A stretch of DNA of 64,000 nucleotides from Ascarosepion bandense (lineage: Eukaryota; Mollusca; Cephalopoda; Sepiida; Sepiidae). The position numbers and the translations under genes are program-made. Positions 42,206-54,554 of the stretch are shown in pieces; position 1 is the first letter of the stretch, and the number at the start of each line of letters is the position of its first letter. The notes beneath the pieces are model-generated. The model did not search any database, was not told the origin of the DNA, and was given only the letters and a program-made list of their open reading frames with translations. The stretch covers positions 1,291,001 through 1,355,000 of the forward strand of contig JBBBDQ010001918.1 of NCBI GenBank assembly GCA_037127315.1, written 5' to 3'.

Positions 42206-43455
42206 AATATCATTTCTTCTGAACAGCTGCCATTACTTTTAGAAAAATTTTGATGAATCAGAGTCACTGAGCATACTAAGCAATATATGTGTCAATTTAT
42301 CAGTTTGTCATATGATTGTGGAATGAAACCATACAAATTTTCCATACAGACTATATAAAGCAATATTTGGGCTTTCGTAAAAAAAAACATTAGTTATATT
42401 ATTACAATAAACATCTTATTTTTGCAGTAGCTATTTCCATTTGACTAAAAGAGATTATTCTGTTAAATTAACTTTACTGCCATCAAGAGAACATCAGGTA
42501 GTACAAATACAATATCATTTCATCTGTTGTGGGTTGTACTGATAATATATTGGCTTTATCTGAATGGACTTTATTTTCTTTTCCTTATATATATAATATA
42601 GTTTAGGGCTTAGAAAGACATAATCGGCCCCACAATGAAAATATATAAATTACAAACAAATCATATATAAAATACCACACAATAAGGATAAAAGACTTTC
42701 ATATACGTTTCAGACAAAACTGTATATTTTAAAGAACATATTTTGTGTTTATCTGGTAGTCGCCACATTGTATGCCAGAGGACTATCCATGGACATCTGC
42801 TTTGTTTGACTCTCAAAGATGAAGAGAAAGAAAATTTTATTTCTGTTTCAATTAGTGGCAAAAACTTCTCATTTAATGCATGATGGGAATTTTCATATTT
42901 ATTTTTTTATAATCTCTCTTTTCCTTTCTGTATTATTAATTATCATTCTTATCTATATTTTTATGTTTTTTTATTACTTTACTTTCAGTTTTTCTCTTTT
43001 ATTATTAATTATTTATTATTTTGGTTTCATATTTCCACATAGTTTAGTAATAAGGGTTAGAGGTTATTTAGTGATATTTTTTTTTGTTTCTGTTGCTATC
43101 ACTATACCTCTTGTTGTGAACAGCTGAGTAAGCTAATTACAAGAAAAACCTCAAAACAATATTTTCATTATACTTGTATAACCCTATCAACCCTTAATAG
43201 ATTTCAGTTGTTAAATCCCTACAGTCCTAAGTGGACTGTTAAAAATTTTGAGTATGCAATATTTGGGCAATTAAATTGATATATCTCAAAAATCATTTAA
43301 AAAAACAAATATTATAATTTAATTTTATATTAAAGTAAATTGATTTCTCTTTCAAATGATACCAAATTTAGCCTCTCTGGTATTACTGGTTATGATGTAT
43401 AGTTTTGGAAATCTACAAATTTGTAAATTTTCAGCATCTCTAATTAATCATGTGA
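42206..43455. other. intronic AT-rich interval without a recognised feature
   Basis: No repeat or gene recognised. The 102-codon frame at 42819-43127 is Phe/Ile/Tyr-rich low-complexity sequence and is not called. Confidence 0.4.
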
Positions 43456-43458
43456 GTG

Positions 43459-43578
43459 GTACTATTGCTACATATTAAAGATATAGAGGTACTAATTCTA
43501 TACATTAAAAATTTAGAGGTACTATTCCTACATATTAAAAATACAGAGATACTATTACTATATATGGAAAATATAGAG
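43459..43578 (+). repeat. 30-bp minisatellite, four units
   Basis: Four 30-bp units, each starting GTACTA or ATACTA and ending ATAGAG-like (for example GTACTATTGCTACATATTAA AGATATAGAG). All four stay in one open frame with the decapeptide pattern VLxLxIKxxE. It lies in an intron, so translation is not expected. Confidence 0.85.
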
Positions 43579-43993
43579 CTACCTAACTGCAGGTGCATTC
43601 AGGTACTCCCAGGCTGTAAGCATGTGAATTTTGCAGGTGCATTTTGGTACTTCTACTCTTAAAGAGTTAAAAGGGTAGATATAATTGTATATTATTTTGA
43701 TTAATAGATATACAACATCAGATATATGTCATATTATTAGTAAGGTAATCAGATCCTTTGAACTCTTTTGATTTTGTAAGAACTATTCACAGACTTTGGT
43801 TAGGCTTTTTACAGATCTTATATGTAGATATTTCTTAAATACAAATCATTGAATTTTCAAAAACTGTCATTCTTAAGAAATCTTATAGTATTTAATGAAA
43901 CATTTATCTAAATGCAGCAATATGTATTTATATGACAAAAACATTCTAACAACCTTATAAATTTTAAAATCTCTAATTTCTTTTTGGATCAAG

Positions 43994-44137
43994 TTTTTAG
44001 AACACAAAGATGCTCCTAAATTAATGCTGCGCCATCTGGAACAAATACTGCAGAATTATCTGCTCTCTGTTTCTGAAAACACGGGACCAAGCACCTCTAA
44101 TTTTCAGCAGATATCTTTAAAGACCTTCATGCAAAAA
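43994..44137 (+). CDS. exon of the helical-repeat protein gene
   Basis: 48 codons in phase 0, from TCTAATTTCTTTTTGGATCAAG to AAA/GTAAGT. It reads FLEHKDAPKLMLRHLEQILQ, NYLLSVSENTGPSTSNFQQI and SLKTFMQK. The helix pair is followed by a Ser/Thr-rich loop. An alternative acceptor (TTTTTAG, exon start 44001) would shift the phase relative to the exon at 39262 and is therefore less likely. Confidence 0.7.
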
Positions 44138-44214
44138 GTAAGTTGTAAGTTTAACCATTTTTCCTTCCTTGTCATTCTTACTTTGTCAGAAATCTGTGAT
44201 TGTAAAGTTTGTTT

Positions 44215-44870
44215 TTATTATTTTTTTATTTAATCATTTTACCCCAAGTAAAGGTAGGAGCACCACTACTGTGCAGAGGATTACGAGGAGTGAAAGAAAA
44301 GAGAATTAAGAGGACTGAGGACAGGACAAAAGATGAATGGGGTTGAAGAAGACAGAAGTTGGGTACTGTAAGAAAATAAACTGTTGGAGTAGAAGTAGTG
44401 ATTGCATTTAGGTATTTTCACAGTAAAAGGATGGAACCTAGATGCCAATCTAGTAGCATGCTTAGTTCGTGTGTTTGGGGCGCCAGGAAAAAAGGACATC
44501 GGAGTAGTTGCTATGAAAATATTTGTAGAAAAGACAAAAGGAAGCCATATCACATTGGTGAGAAAGTGACTGAAGTTGAGATGCCTGGTCAGGATTGATT
44601 ATATTACAGATGCTTCTTTGGATTTTATCAAGAATTTCAAGATGTGCAGCAGTAGCACTAGATCAGATATGGCAACAGTATTCAATTCATGGATAAATGG
44701 TAAATTTATAAATGTGCAAAATAGATTCTGAAGAAAGATTTTCTGACACAACACAGTGACCCAACTTTTCTTGTAGCAGATGCAGCTACTGATTCAATGT
44801 AGTCACTCCAATTCAAGTTAGCGAAAAACGTGAGACCAAGAAGTTTCAGTGTTTTGTTGTAAGTACCTTG
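44215..44870 (-). mobile_element. LINE-A 3' fragment, minus strand
   Basis: Reversed tail TTTAATCATTTTACCCCAAG at 44230, then the ORF end (SRFHPFTVKIPKCNHYFYSN on the minus strand, 44460-44400) and upstream RT sequence to about 44870. It starts about 80 bp into the intron after the exon at 43994. Confidence 0.8.
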
Positions 44871-45148
44871 TTAAGGAAATGTAACACTTTACCTCAGTAT
44901 CTCAATTTTTATAAAAGTTTTCTATAACAGTTATATGGTTTGTTAAACAAAGGCATTTTGATGGTACCTACGTTTTTTATAAATAATTGACCAGATTGTT
45001 TAATTTTTGCACAAGAATTTTTACTTAAGTTTCTTAAAAAGATCTTTAAATATTTTATGGATGAGTTTAATAAAGGGGAAAAAAAAGAAAAACAATTTAA
45101 TGTAGCTAAATTAATAGAAATGGTAAAAATCTTCAATACAGTATAAAT

Positions 45149-45555
45149 AAAATTATTTATTCAGTGACTATTGTCTTCATCTTGTTGTTATCACATCATT
45201 TCAGCCATTGTGCCTTCTGGCCTACATCATGTGTTTTTAATCTGAATTACTTCCATGTAATTTTGAACTGAACTCTTTATTTAATCTTTGGGGATAGATT
45301 GTTCTTGTTTCATTGCCCATGTCTATGGATATATTGTCTAGTTCTTATTTAGTACTGTTCAGTTATTGCTCACTCTATTTACCACTGAGTCCAAGTATGT
45401 ACTGTCTAATCAAGTAATTTAAGTCACAATTATTGTGTCACTAAATTCACAAACCAACACTAGACTTGACAAACACTTAGAGAACACAACAATGAAAATG
45501 TTATAACAATAACAAAGATGAGGACCATAGTCTGCATGTAAATATTGTCAATAAT
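45149..45555. mobile_element. Family D fold-back element, copy 5 (most complete body)
   Basis: Left arm AATTATTTATTCAGTGACTA, TTTCAGCCATTGTGCCTTCT; reversed tRNA-like body TTTAGTACTGTTCAGTTATT, TTAAGTCACAATTATTGTGT, CACTAAATTCACAAACCAAC; right arm AACAATGAAAATGTTATAAC, AATAACAAAGATGAGGACCA and CATGTAAATATTG. It confirms that the body seen at 14942 lies between the inverted arms. Confidence 0.75.
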
Positions 45556-45764
45556 GATAACTGTTCAGCACAGAAATTTAGACAGAAAATACAATAACAT
45601 GTTTGTCACATTTTTTGTTTAATTTTATGTTTTTCTTTTAATTTATTAAACTATATTGATATGAGTAATAATGTTGCTTAAGATTTAATTAAATTTAAGT
45701 ACAATTGCTTATAAACAAAGAATTGTGCAGTGTAACTTCTCTCCCATTTATAATGTATTATTTT

Positions 45765-46975
45765 TTTTTTTATTCAAGTTTACCCCAGGCAAAGCAGTAA
45801 AGTCATTGTGATACAAGAGATTACTGCGTGTAGAAGAGTTAAAAACAGAAATATTGCTAAGGAGTGAAAACAAAAGAAGAGTAATCAGGAGGAGAATAAA
45901 TAGCGATTGACACTGCATTTAAAAATTTTACAAATTAAAGTTGGTTGAAAAATATGGAGCCAGAAGGGAGTTCCACAAAAGGGCATGTGACAAAAGAAAC
46001 TGTTAGCATAGAACTTAAGGTTAAATCTAGTCAATTAAACTATAAATTGGTGAGACCTCATCACCAGTCTAGTGTTGTGCTTAAATTCAGAAAGTTTAGG
46101 CACTATAGGGAAGAACTCATTTGAACAATTATCATGGAAGTATTTATAGAAAAGGCAAATGGAGGTACCTTACAGTGGTGGGAAAGTTACTGTAGCTGAG
46201 ATGTCAGATCAAGATCAAAAATATTGCTGATTCTTCTTTAAATAGCAAAAGCACCAGACTAGTTGTAGCAGTAATATTCAAAACATGGGTGAATGATAGA
46301 CTTATAAACCCATGTACCAATTAATTGAAACAAAATGAATAGTGTCTTCCCATGATCTTCCACAGTTTTCCTGATCATGTTACATCATTTCTTGGCATTG
46401 TTTTCTCTTCCAACTGCATTTTCCTTTACGTTTTCAACTGATGGATTCAGTTTTTCTTCATCTTGATGACACTACTGACAGCTGAAAGGCAGACACCACA
46501 AATATCCACAATCCCTTGCAAGTGTGTTTGTGTAGCATTACAATTTTCATAAGCTTCCTGGAAGTAACATTCATTGCAGATAATGGCCGTAAGACAACTA
46601 ATTGACAGTCAAGACAATAGTGTCTGGGTGTGATAAAAATTTGATGCAATCATGGATGGCACAATATATTTTAAGGCCAAACAAATTTCATCATACAACT
46701 TGCAAATTGATTCATGTTACTGCACACCAGTGCAAATGACTTGAGGATAAAATAGAAATCGATTACACCCTGTCACTTCAGTGGGTCTAAAACTGACCAT
46801 ATGGTGAAAGAAAATAAACTGAATCAGTTGTTTCAACTAATTTGCACAAGAGTGTAGATATGAATGATAGATTCTGGGGAGAAAAACTATCAAGCCTGAT
46901 ACAGTGAACCAACTTTTTTAACAGCTGATCTAGCAATGGATGCAATATATTCTTTCCACTTCTTGCATTAAAGAA
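45765..46975 (-). mobile_element. LINE-A fragment, minus strand, interrupted by a TIR element
   Basis: Reversed tail TTCAAGTTTACCCCAGGCAA at 45774, then the 3' part of the ORF. Continuity breaks at 46310 and resumes at about 46851 (GATAGATTCTGGGGAGAAAA, CAGTGAACCAACTTTTTTAA, CAGCTGATCTAGCAATGGAT), which aligns with uninterrupted copies at 33960-34040 and 44710-44800. Confidence 0.75.
46311..46850. mobile_element. 540-bp element with ~21-bp terminal inverted repeats nested in LINE-A
   Basis: Left end CATGTACCAATTAATTGAAA C; right end, read on the other strand, CTTGTGCAAATTAGTTGAAA C. TA lies next to both ends. The element has no recognisable transposase; the 63-codon frame at 46458-46649 (minus) has no known motif. 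Its insertion splits LINE-A cleanly. Confidence 0.7.
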
Positions 46976-47009
46976 TTAGATTTAAGCTTTTTGAAAATAT
47001 TAATAAGTA

Positions 47010-49130
47010 ATTTAAAAAACATTTTTTTAAAAATTTGATCTTATTCTCTCCTGCCTGCTCAACCGCAATTGCTCACAAGAAGCACCTCTTCTGGCTATAT
47101 CGAAGTCACATGTCTGACCATAATAGGGGTCTATTTGTCTTTGCTCATAATGAGTGTGAGAGGATCTTAAATGATGCTAAGTTGTTGTTTGCTGAGAGAA
47201 TGAAGCAGTGTATAGCAATCCGAGAGTTCAGCTCTAAAGACAATTAACAACTCTGCAAAAGTGTGTTGAACAACAGAAAATCCTCCATCTCTCCTTTATT
47301 CAATAAATTTGAGGTCCTCACATCCACAGCAGACAAAGCTAAGTGTTTTGCTAGCGGATTATTCTTCAACACTACATTTGACTCGTCTGGAGTATCCCCA
47401 CTCTACTTCCCTCCTAGAACTGAGGCTCTGCTGAGAGATGTTTATGTAACCCCCTTTCTGGTCTCTAACATAATTTCAAAGCTTGACCCCCCCCCCACCA
47501 TAATGCAAGCGGATGCAACAAGATCCCAGTCATTGTCTGAAGAAATGTTTCCCTGAAATCTCCTCTGTCATCTCCAAACTCTATAATTACTGCCTCTCTT
47601 CTTCCTGTTTTTCTGCCTGCTGGATGTCTTCTCTGGAACCTGTATTTAAGAACACTGGAGAACTGTTGGACCCCTCTAATTATTGCCTGATCAGCCTCCT
47701 CCCAAAGTGTTCAAGGCTATCATCAATGATGAAATAGTTCAACATCTCACAGCCTATAAACTATTCTCTGACAAACAGTATAGCTTCCACATCGCCAGGT
47801 CTACTGCTGATGTACTAACTACCATCACCGATTATATATACTAGGCCCTTGATAAGAATGGCAAATCTTGAGCTATTGCCCTGAACATCTTCAAAGCATT
47901 TGATAGGTTCTGGCACACTGGCCTTCTGTGCACACTTACAGGGCTGTGGTATTACTGGATGCTTCCTTAATTTGATTCAATCTTTCCTATCAAACTGCAT
48001 AATGAAGGTTATCTTGAACGGGCATGTCTCCAGATCCTATCACATAAATGTGGATGTTCCTCAGAGCTCTATCCTAGGTCAAATTCTCTTTCTGATCTTC
48101 ATGATGTGATCAAATCCCAGGTAGGCATTTTACACTGACTACATCACCATTTACTCCCACCTCAATAAGAAATCTGCCAAGGCAGACAAAGATAACCTCA
48201 CTGCTGATCTTGAGAAAGACCACTAATCTGTGGTGGACTGGGATAAGAAATGGCTCATAAACTTAAATTCTTTTAAAATGAAGCTGCTATCCATCAACTA
48301 CCATAGACAGTCCCTCATGTCCCCCATCAACATGGATCAAGCTAGTCTCCCCAAAAGCAATACACTGCACCTCCTTGGCTTTACCCTCTCAGCCAACCTC
48401 AAGTGGAATGACTACATTGAATCCATACTTAAATCTACTGCTAGGAATGTTAGGTCACTGTGTAGGGCCAGGAAGTTTTTCTCGTCTGAATCCATCTTAC
48501 ACATATACAAATCAACCAACTGCCCATCCATTGAATACTGTTGTCATATCTGGTCGAGTGCCCCTGCTATTCATGTTGGGGTTCTCGACAGGATCCAAAA
48601 GAGAATCTATAATGTAATTGATTCTGACCTGGCAGCTCGAATCCAGCCACTTTCTCACTAATGGGATGTGACTTACCTCTGTCTTTTCTACAAATATTTT
48701 CATGGATTCTGCTCTGACAAGCTTAGCTCCCTGGTGTCCCCTCTAAAAGAATTTACTTGAGCAACCAGATACAGTCAAAGCAACCAAGTGCAGCTGTCAC
48801 TTCTACTCTAACAGCTTCTTTTCTTGCACATCCTGCCTGTGAAGCTTCCTTCCATATACTTGTTTCCCTGATAGCTACAATTTCCAAAAGTTTAAATGCA
48901 ATGTCAATTGCTATCTCTTATTCTTTTCTCAATAATTCCTGTATCTTGTTCTTCTCCTTTTTCACTCAACTCTCACTCAACTCTCTTCACACCAGTATTC
49001 CGATCTTTCTTGCACTAATTTTCTGATACCCCTTTTTACCAGTTCCTCTTTCGCTTCACTCTCTTCTTACATAGCCCCCTGCACACCAGTAGCAGTACTG
49101 CCTTGCTTGGGGTGAAACGATTAAAAAAAA
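47010..49130 (+). pseudogene. LINE-A, plus strand: most of the reverse transcriptase plus 3' end
   Basis: The fullest LINE-A RT here, in broken frames: FSPACSTAIAHKKHLFWLYR (47040), NRKSSISPLFNKFEVLTSTA (47268), a PDG-type region at 47480-47540 with a C run, FSACWMSSLEPVFKNTGELL DPSNY (47610-47690), DKQYSFHIARSTADVLTTI (47770), LNIFKAFDRFWH-like (47880), GCFLNLIQSFLSNCIMKVIL (47950), VPQSSILGQILFLIFM (48055), YTDY in place of YADD (48131-48142), LNSFKMKLLSINYHRQSLMS, LHLLGFTLSANLKWNDYIES, SIEYCCHIWSSAPAIHVGVL DRIQKRIYNVIDSDLAARIQ (to 48661). It ends TTGCTTGGGGTGAAACGATT and poly-A at 49108-49130, about 60 bp before the last exon. Confidence 0.9.
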
Positions 49131-49192
49131 AATGCTCCATATTTAATAATTACAATTCGCCTGTATTTTTTTTTCTGATTTTTGTTTTTCAG

Positions 49193-49285
49193 TTATTAGA
49201 GTTGGCAGCCAATGACAATGTTGAAAGCTCATTTGTTGAGAAAGTCAAGAAACATATTCAGAATCAAGAAAGTGGCAATTTCTAA
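49193..49285 (+). CDS. terminal exon of the helical-repeat protein gene
   Basis: Acceptor TTTTTGTTTTTCAG; 30 codons and a TAA stop, phase 0. It reads LLELAANDNVESSFVEKVKK HIQNQESGNF. With the previous six exons this gives a 311-residue C-terminal segment. The polyadenylation site is not obvious: ATTAAA at 49647-49652 is the first plausible variant, and a minus-strand LINE-B fragment begins at 49950. Confidence 0.7.
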   Translation, partial: LLELAANDNVESSFVEKVKKHIQNQESGNF

Positions 49286-49949
49286 AAAATCAGAAACCCA
49301 TATTATGAAGCTCTGTTTACCCCAATTTTGTGGGTAATTTCACTTTTAAGTAAAACACATGTATACATTTTCTCAATCTGTAAATACAGCTCATAATTTT
49401 GTTTTCTTTTTCCAGTACATCAGTAATTTCCAGTATTTGTGAAAAGATTTCTCAGATATTTTGAAAGTTCATTTTCAAACTGTATTGGAAGAGGAATTTT
49501 ACTCATAAAACCCATTAAGTTTTCTATAAAGATCTTTATATTTGCCACTTTTGTCCTGGTATTTTGAACCTGTACAATTACTTTATTTTGTTTAATCAAT
49601 ACTGTATTACCTGACTTTCATTGGTGGATGTTATAATCTGTTTGATATTAAATTATTCACAGAGTTTTACTGCTTCATTGTAAGTACCTTCATTAATGTG
49701 TAATAGTCTTTGAATTTCTTAAATGACACATTGTCAATTATTATTTATTTTTGGCTAGTATTTCTTTCATCTTTTTATTGCAACTCCCATCCATAAGAAA
49801 TAGAAGTAGAGAATATAACTATATGGCGAAATTTGAATGACTCCTGCTGGTTAGCCTTCTTAGATGAAGCATTGGCAATTATCATTTTTGGCTAGTGCTT
49901 TTTCATATTTTTGCTGCTATCACAATTCTCTATTACATCTAAAACTACT
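49286..49949 (+). other. presumed 3' untranslated region and downstream flank
   Basis: AT-rich sequence after the stop codon with no recognised repeat until 49950. The segment AAATTTCTTAAATGACACAT-like / GCATTGGCAATTATCATTTT TGGCTAGT repeats weakly at 49730 and 49872. 3' end position is an inference. Confidence 0.4.
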
Positions 49950-50370
49950 ACTACTTCTTCTTTATATGCCGTGTCTCCTTAGGGTGTAGGCAATCATACT
50001 TCTCCACAATTTCCTTTCTTTTTTTTGCTCTTAATAAATTTTGTCTTTTTGTTATTTCTCCTAAACTCTGTTCGACAATCCATTTACCCAAGCACATTAT
50101 GTATGTTATCCATTGTTTTCCTCTTGCCCTCAATCTATCCTGTAAGTATCAGATTTTTCAACTGTCTTTTTTTTATTAAGTATAAGTTTCCTTTGTATCC
50201 ACTTTCTCTAAAACCTTTGCATTGTTCACATCTACAATCCATGTATATGCAGCATCCTTCTAGAACCACATTTCTGTTGCTTCAAGTCTCTTCATCTCTG
50301 AGGAAACTCCAGCATTCACTGCCATATAGCAGGACAGACATCACATAACAGTGTAACTAAAAAAGAAGTG
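49950..50370 (-). mobile_element. LINE-B fragment, minus strand
   Basis: TATATGCCGTGTCTCCTTAG, GGTGTAGGCAATCATACTTC and CTAAAACCTTTGCATTGTTC are reversed LINE-B C-terminal sequence; the minus-strand frame (50133-49951) reads MRARGKQWITYIMCLGKWIV EQSLGEITKRQ. Confidence 0.75.
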
Positions 50371-53300
50371 TCAGAGTGATATAGCAGAAATTATAATAGA
50401 AAAATCAAAGTTATTTGAATGATATTCAGTGATGAGGCCTTCTTTGATCTCATCAATAAATCTCACAATGATAATAGATAGGAGTTCAATCCTTGTGTTT
50501 TACTTAGCAACCTGAGGGTAACCATAAGTAACAGAAATAAAATGAAAGAAATATTAATCAAGAATTAATAAGCCTTCTGTATTCTTTATCTTTCAAATCT
50601 AGATTAATTGAAGAGCTCAGTTGACCAGAATTTACTCCTCAGAGGTTCATTGTTTTTGTGTCATGTCAAAAGGATAAGTTTTCTCATAACTCTATGTTTT
50701 TTAACTACGTTAACTCTTTGGTAATATTTTTAATTTTTCAAAAAGTGATGATTAGAATTGGTATAAAAATAAAACTGAAACACATGATGAAAGTAAATTC
50801 ATATGCTTCTTTTGTTCTTGCAAATTTACAACAAAATTATTGAACACTATTTATTTATTAGATTGTTGATTTACAAGAATAATTTTATATTTACAACATT
50901 TTTAAAACTAAATTAGAACTAATGCAATGCAATATTTATCATTTATCTGTTTATAAAAAATAAATGTGGAAACAATTTTTTATTAACAAATTTATGAACA
51001 TTTACTAAATTATTAAAATATGTGAACCAACTATAAGAAAATGCTTATTATTTACCATTTTATAAAGTTTTTTATCAACTGGCAATTAATTAGCTGATGT
51101 TTTACCAACCTTCCAATAAATAATAGAGTAAATAAATAGTGAAAATAAACAATCTAATAAATAAATTATCTTTATTATTTTTGTTGTCAATTCACATAAA
51201 GAAAATGTATAAATTCACTTTCATATGTTTCACTTTCATAACAATTCTAAATAGTGCCTTTTAAAGCATTGCTGAAGTGAAAAACCACCCTTTTGACACT
51301 CCATTTTATTGCAGTCATATTTATCTATGCCTTCCCTTTTCTTTTAAGTTGTTCCTTTTTTTAACTTTGATTTTTGGCTGTCAGATATTCAAAGGGAAAA
51401 TGTTTATTTTCTATATTTGTAATAAACATTTAAATATTGACTAAGTTTTTGTCTTTGTAATAATATATTTTTTCTTTTTTTAGGAAAATAATCTAAACTA
51501 GATATACCTTTGGAAATTCCAAAGAGTTTTTATAGCACTGTACATTAATTGAAAAAGTATAAAAGTACAATTTTATTATATTTTAACATGTAGAGACCAA
51601 TATCAAAATTTGAACATTTCCACAAAAGAAATTTGTCTCTAGTTTCCAAATATTGCTTTTGCATGGATTATTCAAAGGAAAATATTTAAACTTTAGCTTC
51701 CATAGCTAAAAACAGTTTTCTCTAAACTCAGGTTTCAAAGTAAAATTAAAACCGATTGAAGAACATTCTCTATGTACGATGAAATTTTGGAAGAATGAGC
51801 CAGTTTTATTAAATATTTAGTAAATCAAAAAAGCATGACCTGAATGTTTTCTAACTAAAAAGTAGTGTAACTTTTATATAAATACCTCCACGAATTCACT
51901 GAAAAAACAGCTTAGTATGAAGAAAAAAGGCCTCAAACTAAATAAAGTTTTATCGGTAAAATGTTCATGTTATTATTAAAATGATAGATCAATGTATTTT
52001 TAATTATTTTTTAAAAAATTTCTTCCTTCTAACCCATTTAAAGTTTTGGTATAAAATCTTGTTTTTCTTTTGTCTGTGAGTGATGCAATTTTTACAAGGT
52101 ATTGTAGCAAACATAAGAATAAGATTATTATGCAAGTCACTTTTTGTCAGTGAAAAACACATTAATTTGAAAATTCTTGCAAAAATGAAATAATGATGAA
52201 AATTACAGAACTTATTCATAAATGACTGAAATCATTTTTGAAATAATGTTTTTTAGAAAATTTTGGGATATAATTTTTTTTTTACATATGTTATTTCCCA
52301 ATCAATTAATTTCCTGAAATGCCTATAAATTTGCAAGTTTGCCCATATACATAATATTAATTAAATTCAAGAGTCATTGGAGAATTCTAATCAATTGTCT
52401 TTTTTGTTTCTAAATTTGCCACTTTTCAAAAGAATATTCTCCGAATTGTGAAAACAAAAATGCATTAAATCTATGTTATTTTTAATTTAGATAAACTTTT
52501 AATTGGTTTTATAAACAATATATATTTAGGATATCATAGTCTGAAAAGAAAAACTTTTCAATGAATAATGAATTTTTACAAGAAATGTTTTCATTTTTAT
52601 TATTTTTATTATAATAATTTATAAGGTTTCAAAAATCTCTTAAAATTTCCTCCTTCATTGTTTATGCTAGGTTGTTAAGTTAATACTATAGACTATATTT
52701 ACTAATCAAAAATTGAAAAGCTCAATACAAATAATCAAGAACATTTTAATTGGATGCGTATAATGACCCTTATTTTCTTTTTACGAGTGGCCATACATGA
52801 TATATACCATTGAAAAATCACGTTTCAAAGGTTGCACTCCTTATAGGAAAAAAACTATATAAATATTTTTGGCGAGGTACAATTCTTTCATCTTGCATCT
52901 GTATTTTTAATGCACTATGTTTCAACATTCAATGGGCTTTGCAAATCATTCCTTGAAAATTTCAAGCAAGTTTTATATTTGAATTTCTAGTTCCCTAATT
53001 TTGTTTAAAAAAAAAGTAATTTGTGGAGGTACTTAAAAAGAATATGAAAAATAGATATTAAAGATAAAAATGAATAAATGCCATAACATTTTATAAATGA
53101 TTGAGTTACCTCTGTTGTTATATAATTTCATTCTGTTATCAAATTGTAAAATTATTTTTAATAAATTAAAATTAACTAAAATTCTATAGAATATTGGATA
53201 ATTGCTGAAAATATTGTGTTAAATTTTTAATTTTATTATATAGTTAAAAACCAAAAAATGAAGTGTACAATTAAGCTAACATAAAATTATGACAAATTCA

Positions 53301-53795
53301 CCTTCCATACTTAGCATTTTTGACAGCTTCCATCTGTTATGTCAATTATCAGCTCTAATAACATGATGATAACTGCTGATAACAAGGCTACTGTAATTAA
53401 GAAATGCTTTATAGGTACATTTCAAGCAATAAGCAAGTATTACTTGTTTCAAATCAGGTTATGGTAAGTTCAAATTTGCTAATTTGAATAAAATAATGTG
53501 TCAGCAAGGTATATTTTATTTTTGTATGATTTTTTAAAACCAAGAACTGGCTTCTGTTTATAAAATGTGTCAATCTATGAAAAAAGGCCAAAAACTTGAA
53601 ATTATTTTGGATTCCAATCAATATAATTTCAGTTTGAAATACACCAAAGGTTATGCTTACAGGAATTAGTAAATCTAATCTCTTGGATTTCAATTAAAGC
53701 TAAAATTAAAGCTTTAAGAAAACTTCAATTTAAATTTAGTTATCAAAAATGAGTGAAGGTACCTACTTTTATAAGATCATTCACAAAGCACTGTA
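50371..53795. other. 3.4-kb AT-rich interval without a recognised gene or repeat
   Basis: Very A/T-rich, with no exon-like composition, no transposon motifs and no long microsatellite. A B-box-like GGAGTTCAATCCTT at 50482 may mark an old SINE. This is the quietest stretch of the window. Confidence 0.45.
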
Positions 53796-53799
53796 ATTA

Positions 53800-54010
53800 A
53801 TAGTCTTTTATGGTTTCTTTGATTAGCATATAATAACTATATTGAAAGACTATTTTTCTTTTCTTAGTGCTTGTAAAATCTTGATAGAATACAGTGTGAC
53901 TATTATAAGATAATCAATAAACAAAAATCCAATTAATAGTTTTTGATGGTTTCTTTGATTGGCACATAATTCTCCCTATTGCAATAAAAACCATTGTGCA
54001 TTTTTATTCA

Positions 54011-54050
<40 letters not shown>

Positions 54051-54180
54051 TTTTTCCCTCCTGTGACACTCATGGAGAGACAATATCAAGGTAGCACTGG
54101 CTCAGTTCATTCTCTTTACCACTATTTATTATATATATATATCCTCTTTATTATAATAAAGACTATTGTGTATTTGTGCA

Positions 54181-54217
<37 letters not shown>

Positions 54218-54330
54218 GCTCTCAAATATTTTGCTGTCACTTTTGATGGCAGGAATATGCTCATAATTGTATATTGAAAGACTATATTTTTCTTTTCTTA
54301 GAGCTAGTAAAATCTGAATAAATTATGTTA
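53800..54330. repeat. three imperfect direct repeats split by microsatellites
   Basis: ATGGTTTCTTTGATTAGCAT (53810) recurs as ATGGTTTCTTTGATTGGCAC (53945); TATTGAAAGACTATTTTTCT TTTCTTAG (53841) recurs as TATTGAAAGACTATATTTTT CTTTTCTTAG (54273). Poly-T and TA runs (54010-54055, 54183-54215) lie between them. Confidence 0.7.
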
Positions 54331-54554
54331 ACTTTCAGTTGTGGTCATGTAAATTAGAAATATTGAATGAAAATGAAAATTTTTTTGTGATTAATTTTGT
54401 CAGTTTTAAAAAGTACTTCACGAAGAACACAGGATAGTAGGACCCTTGCTGCATTCAGAACTGCCCACAATCAATGCAAGAGAGTTCTATAAAATGCAGT
54501 GCAGATGTGAAAGCTTATGAAAAGTATTAAGTGTATATCCTGTTTTGAAGAGAT

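Noticed and set aside
42819..43127. 102-codon hydrophobic frame resembling a multi-pass membrane protein
   Set aside because: Low-complexity TTTATT-type DNA gives Phe/Ile/Leu runs; no splice context and no conserved motif.
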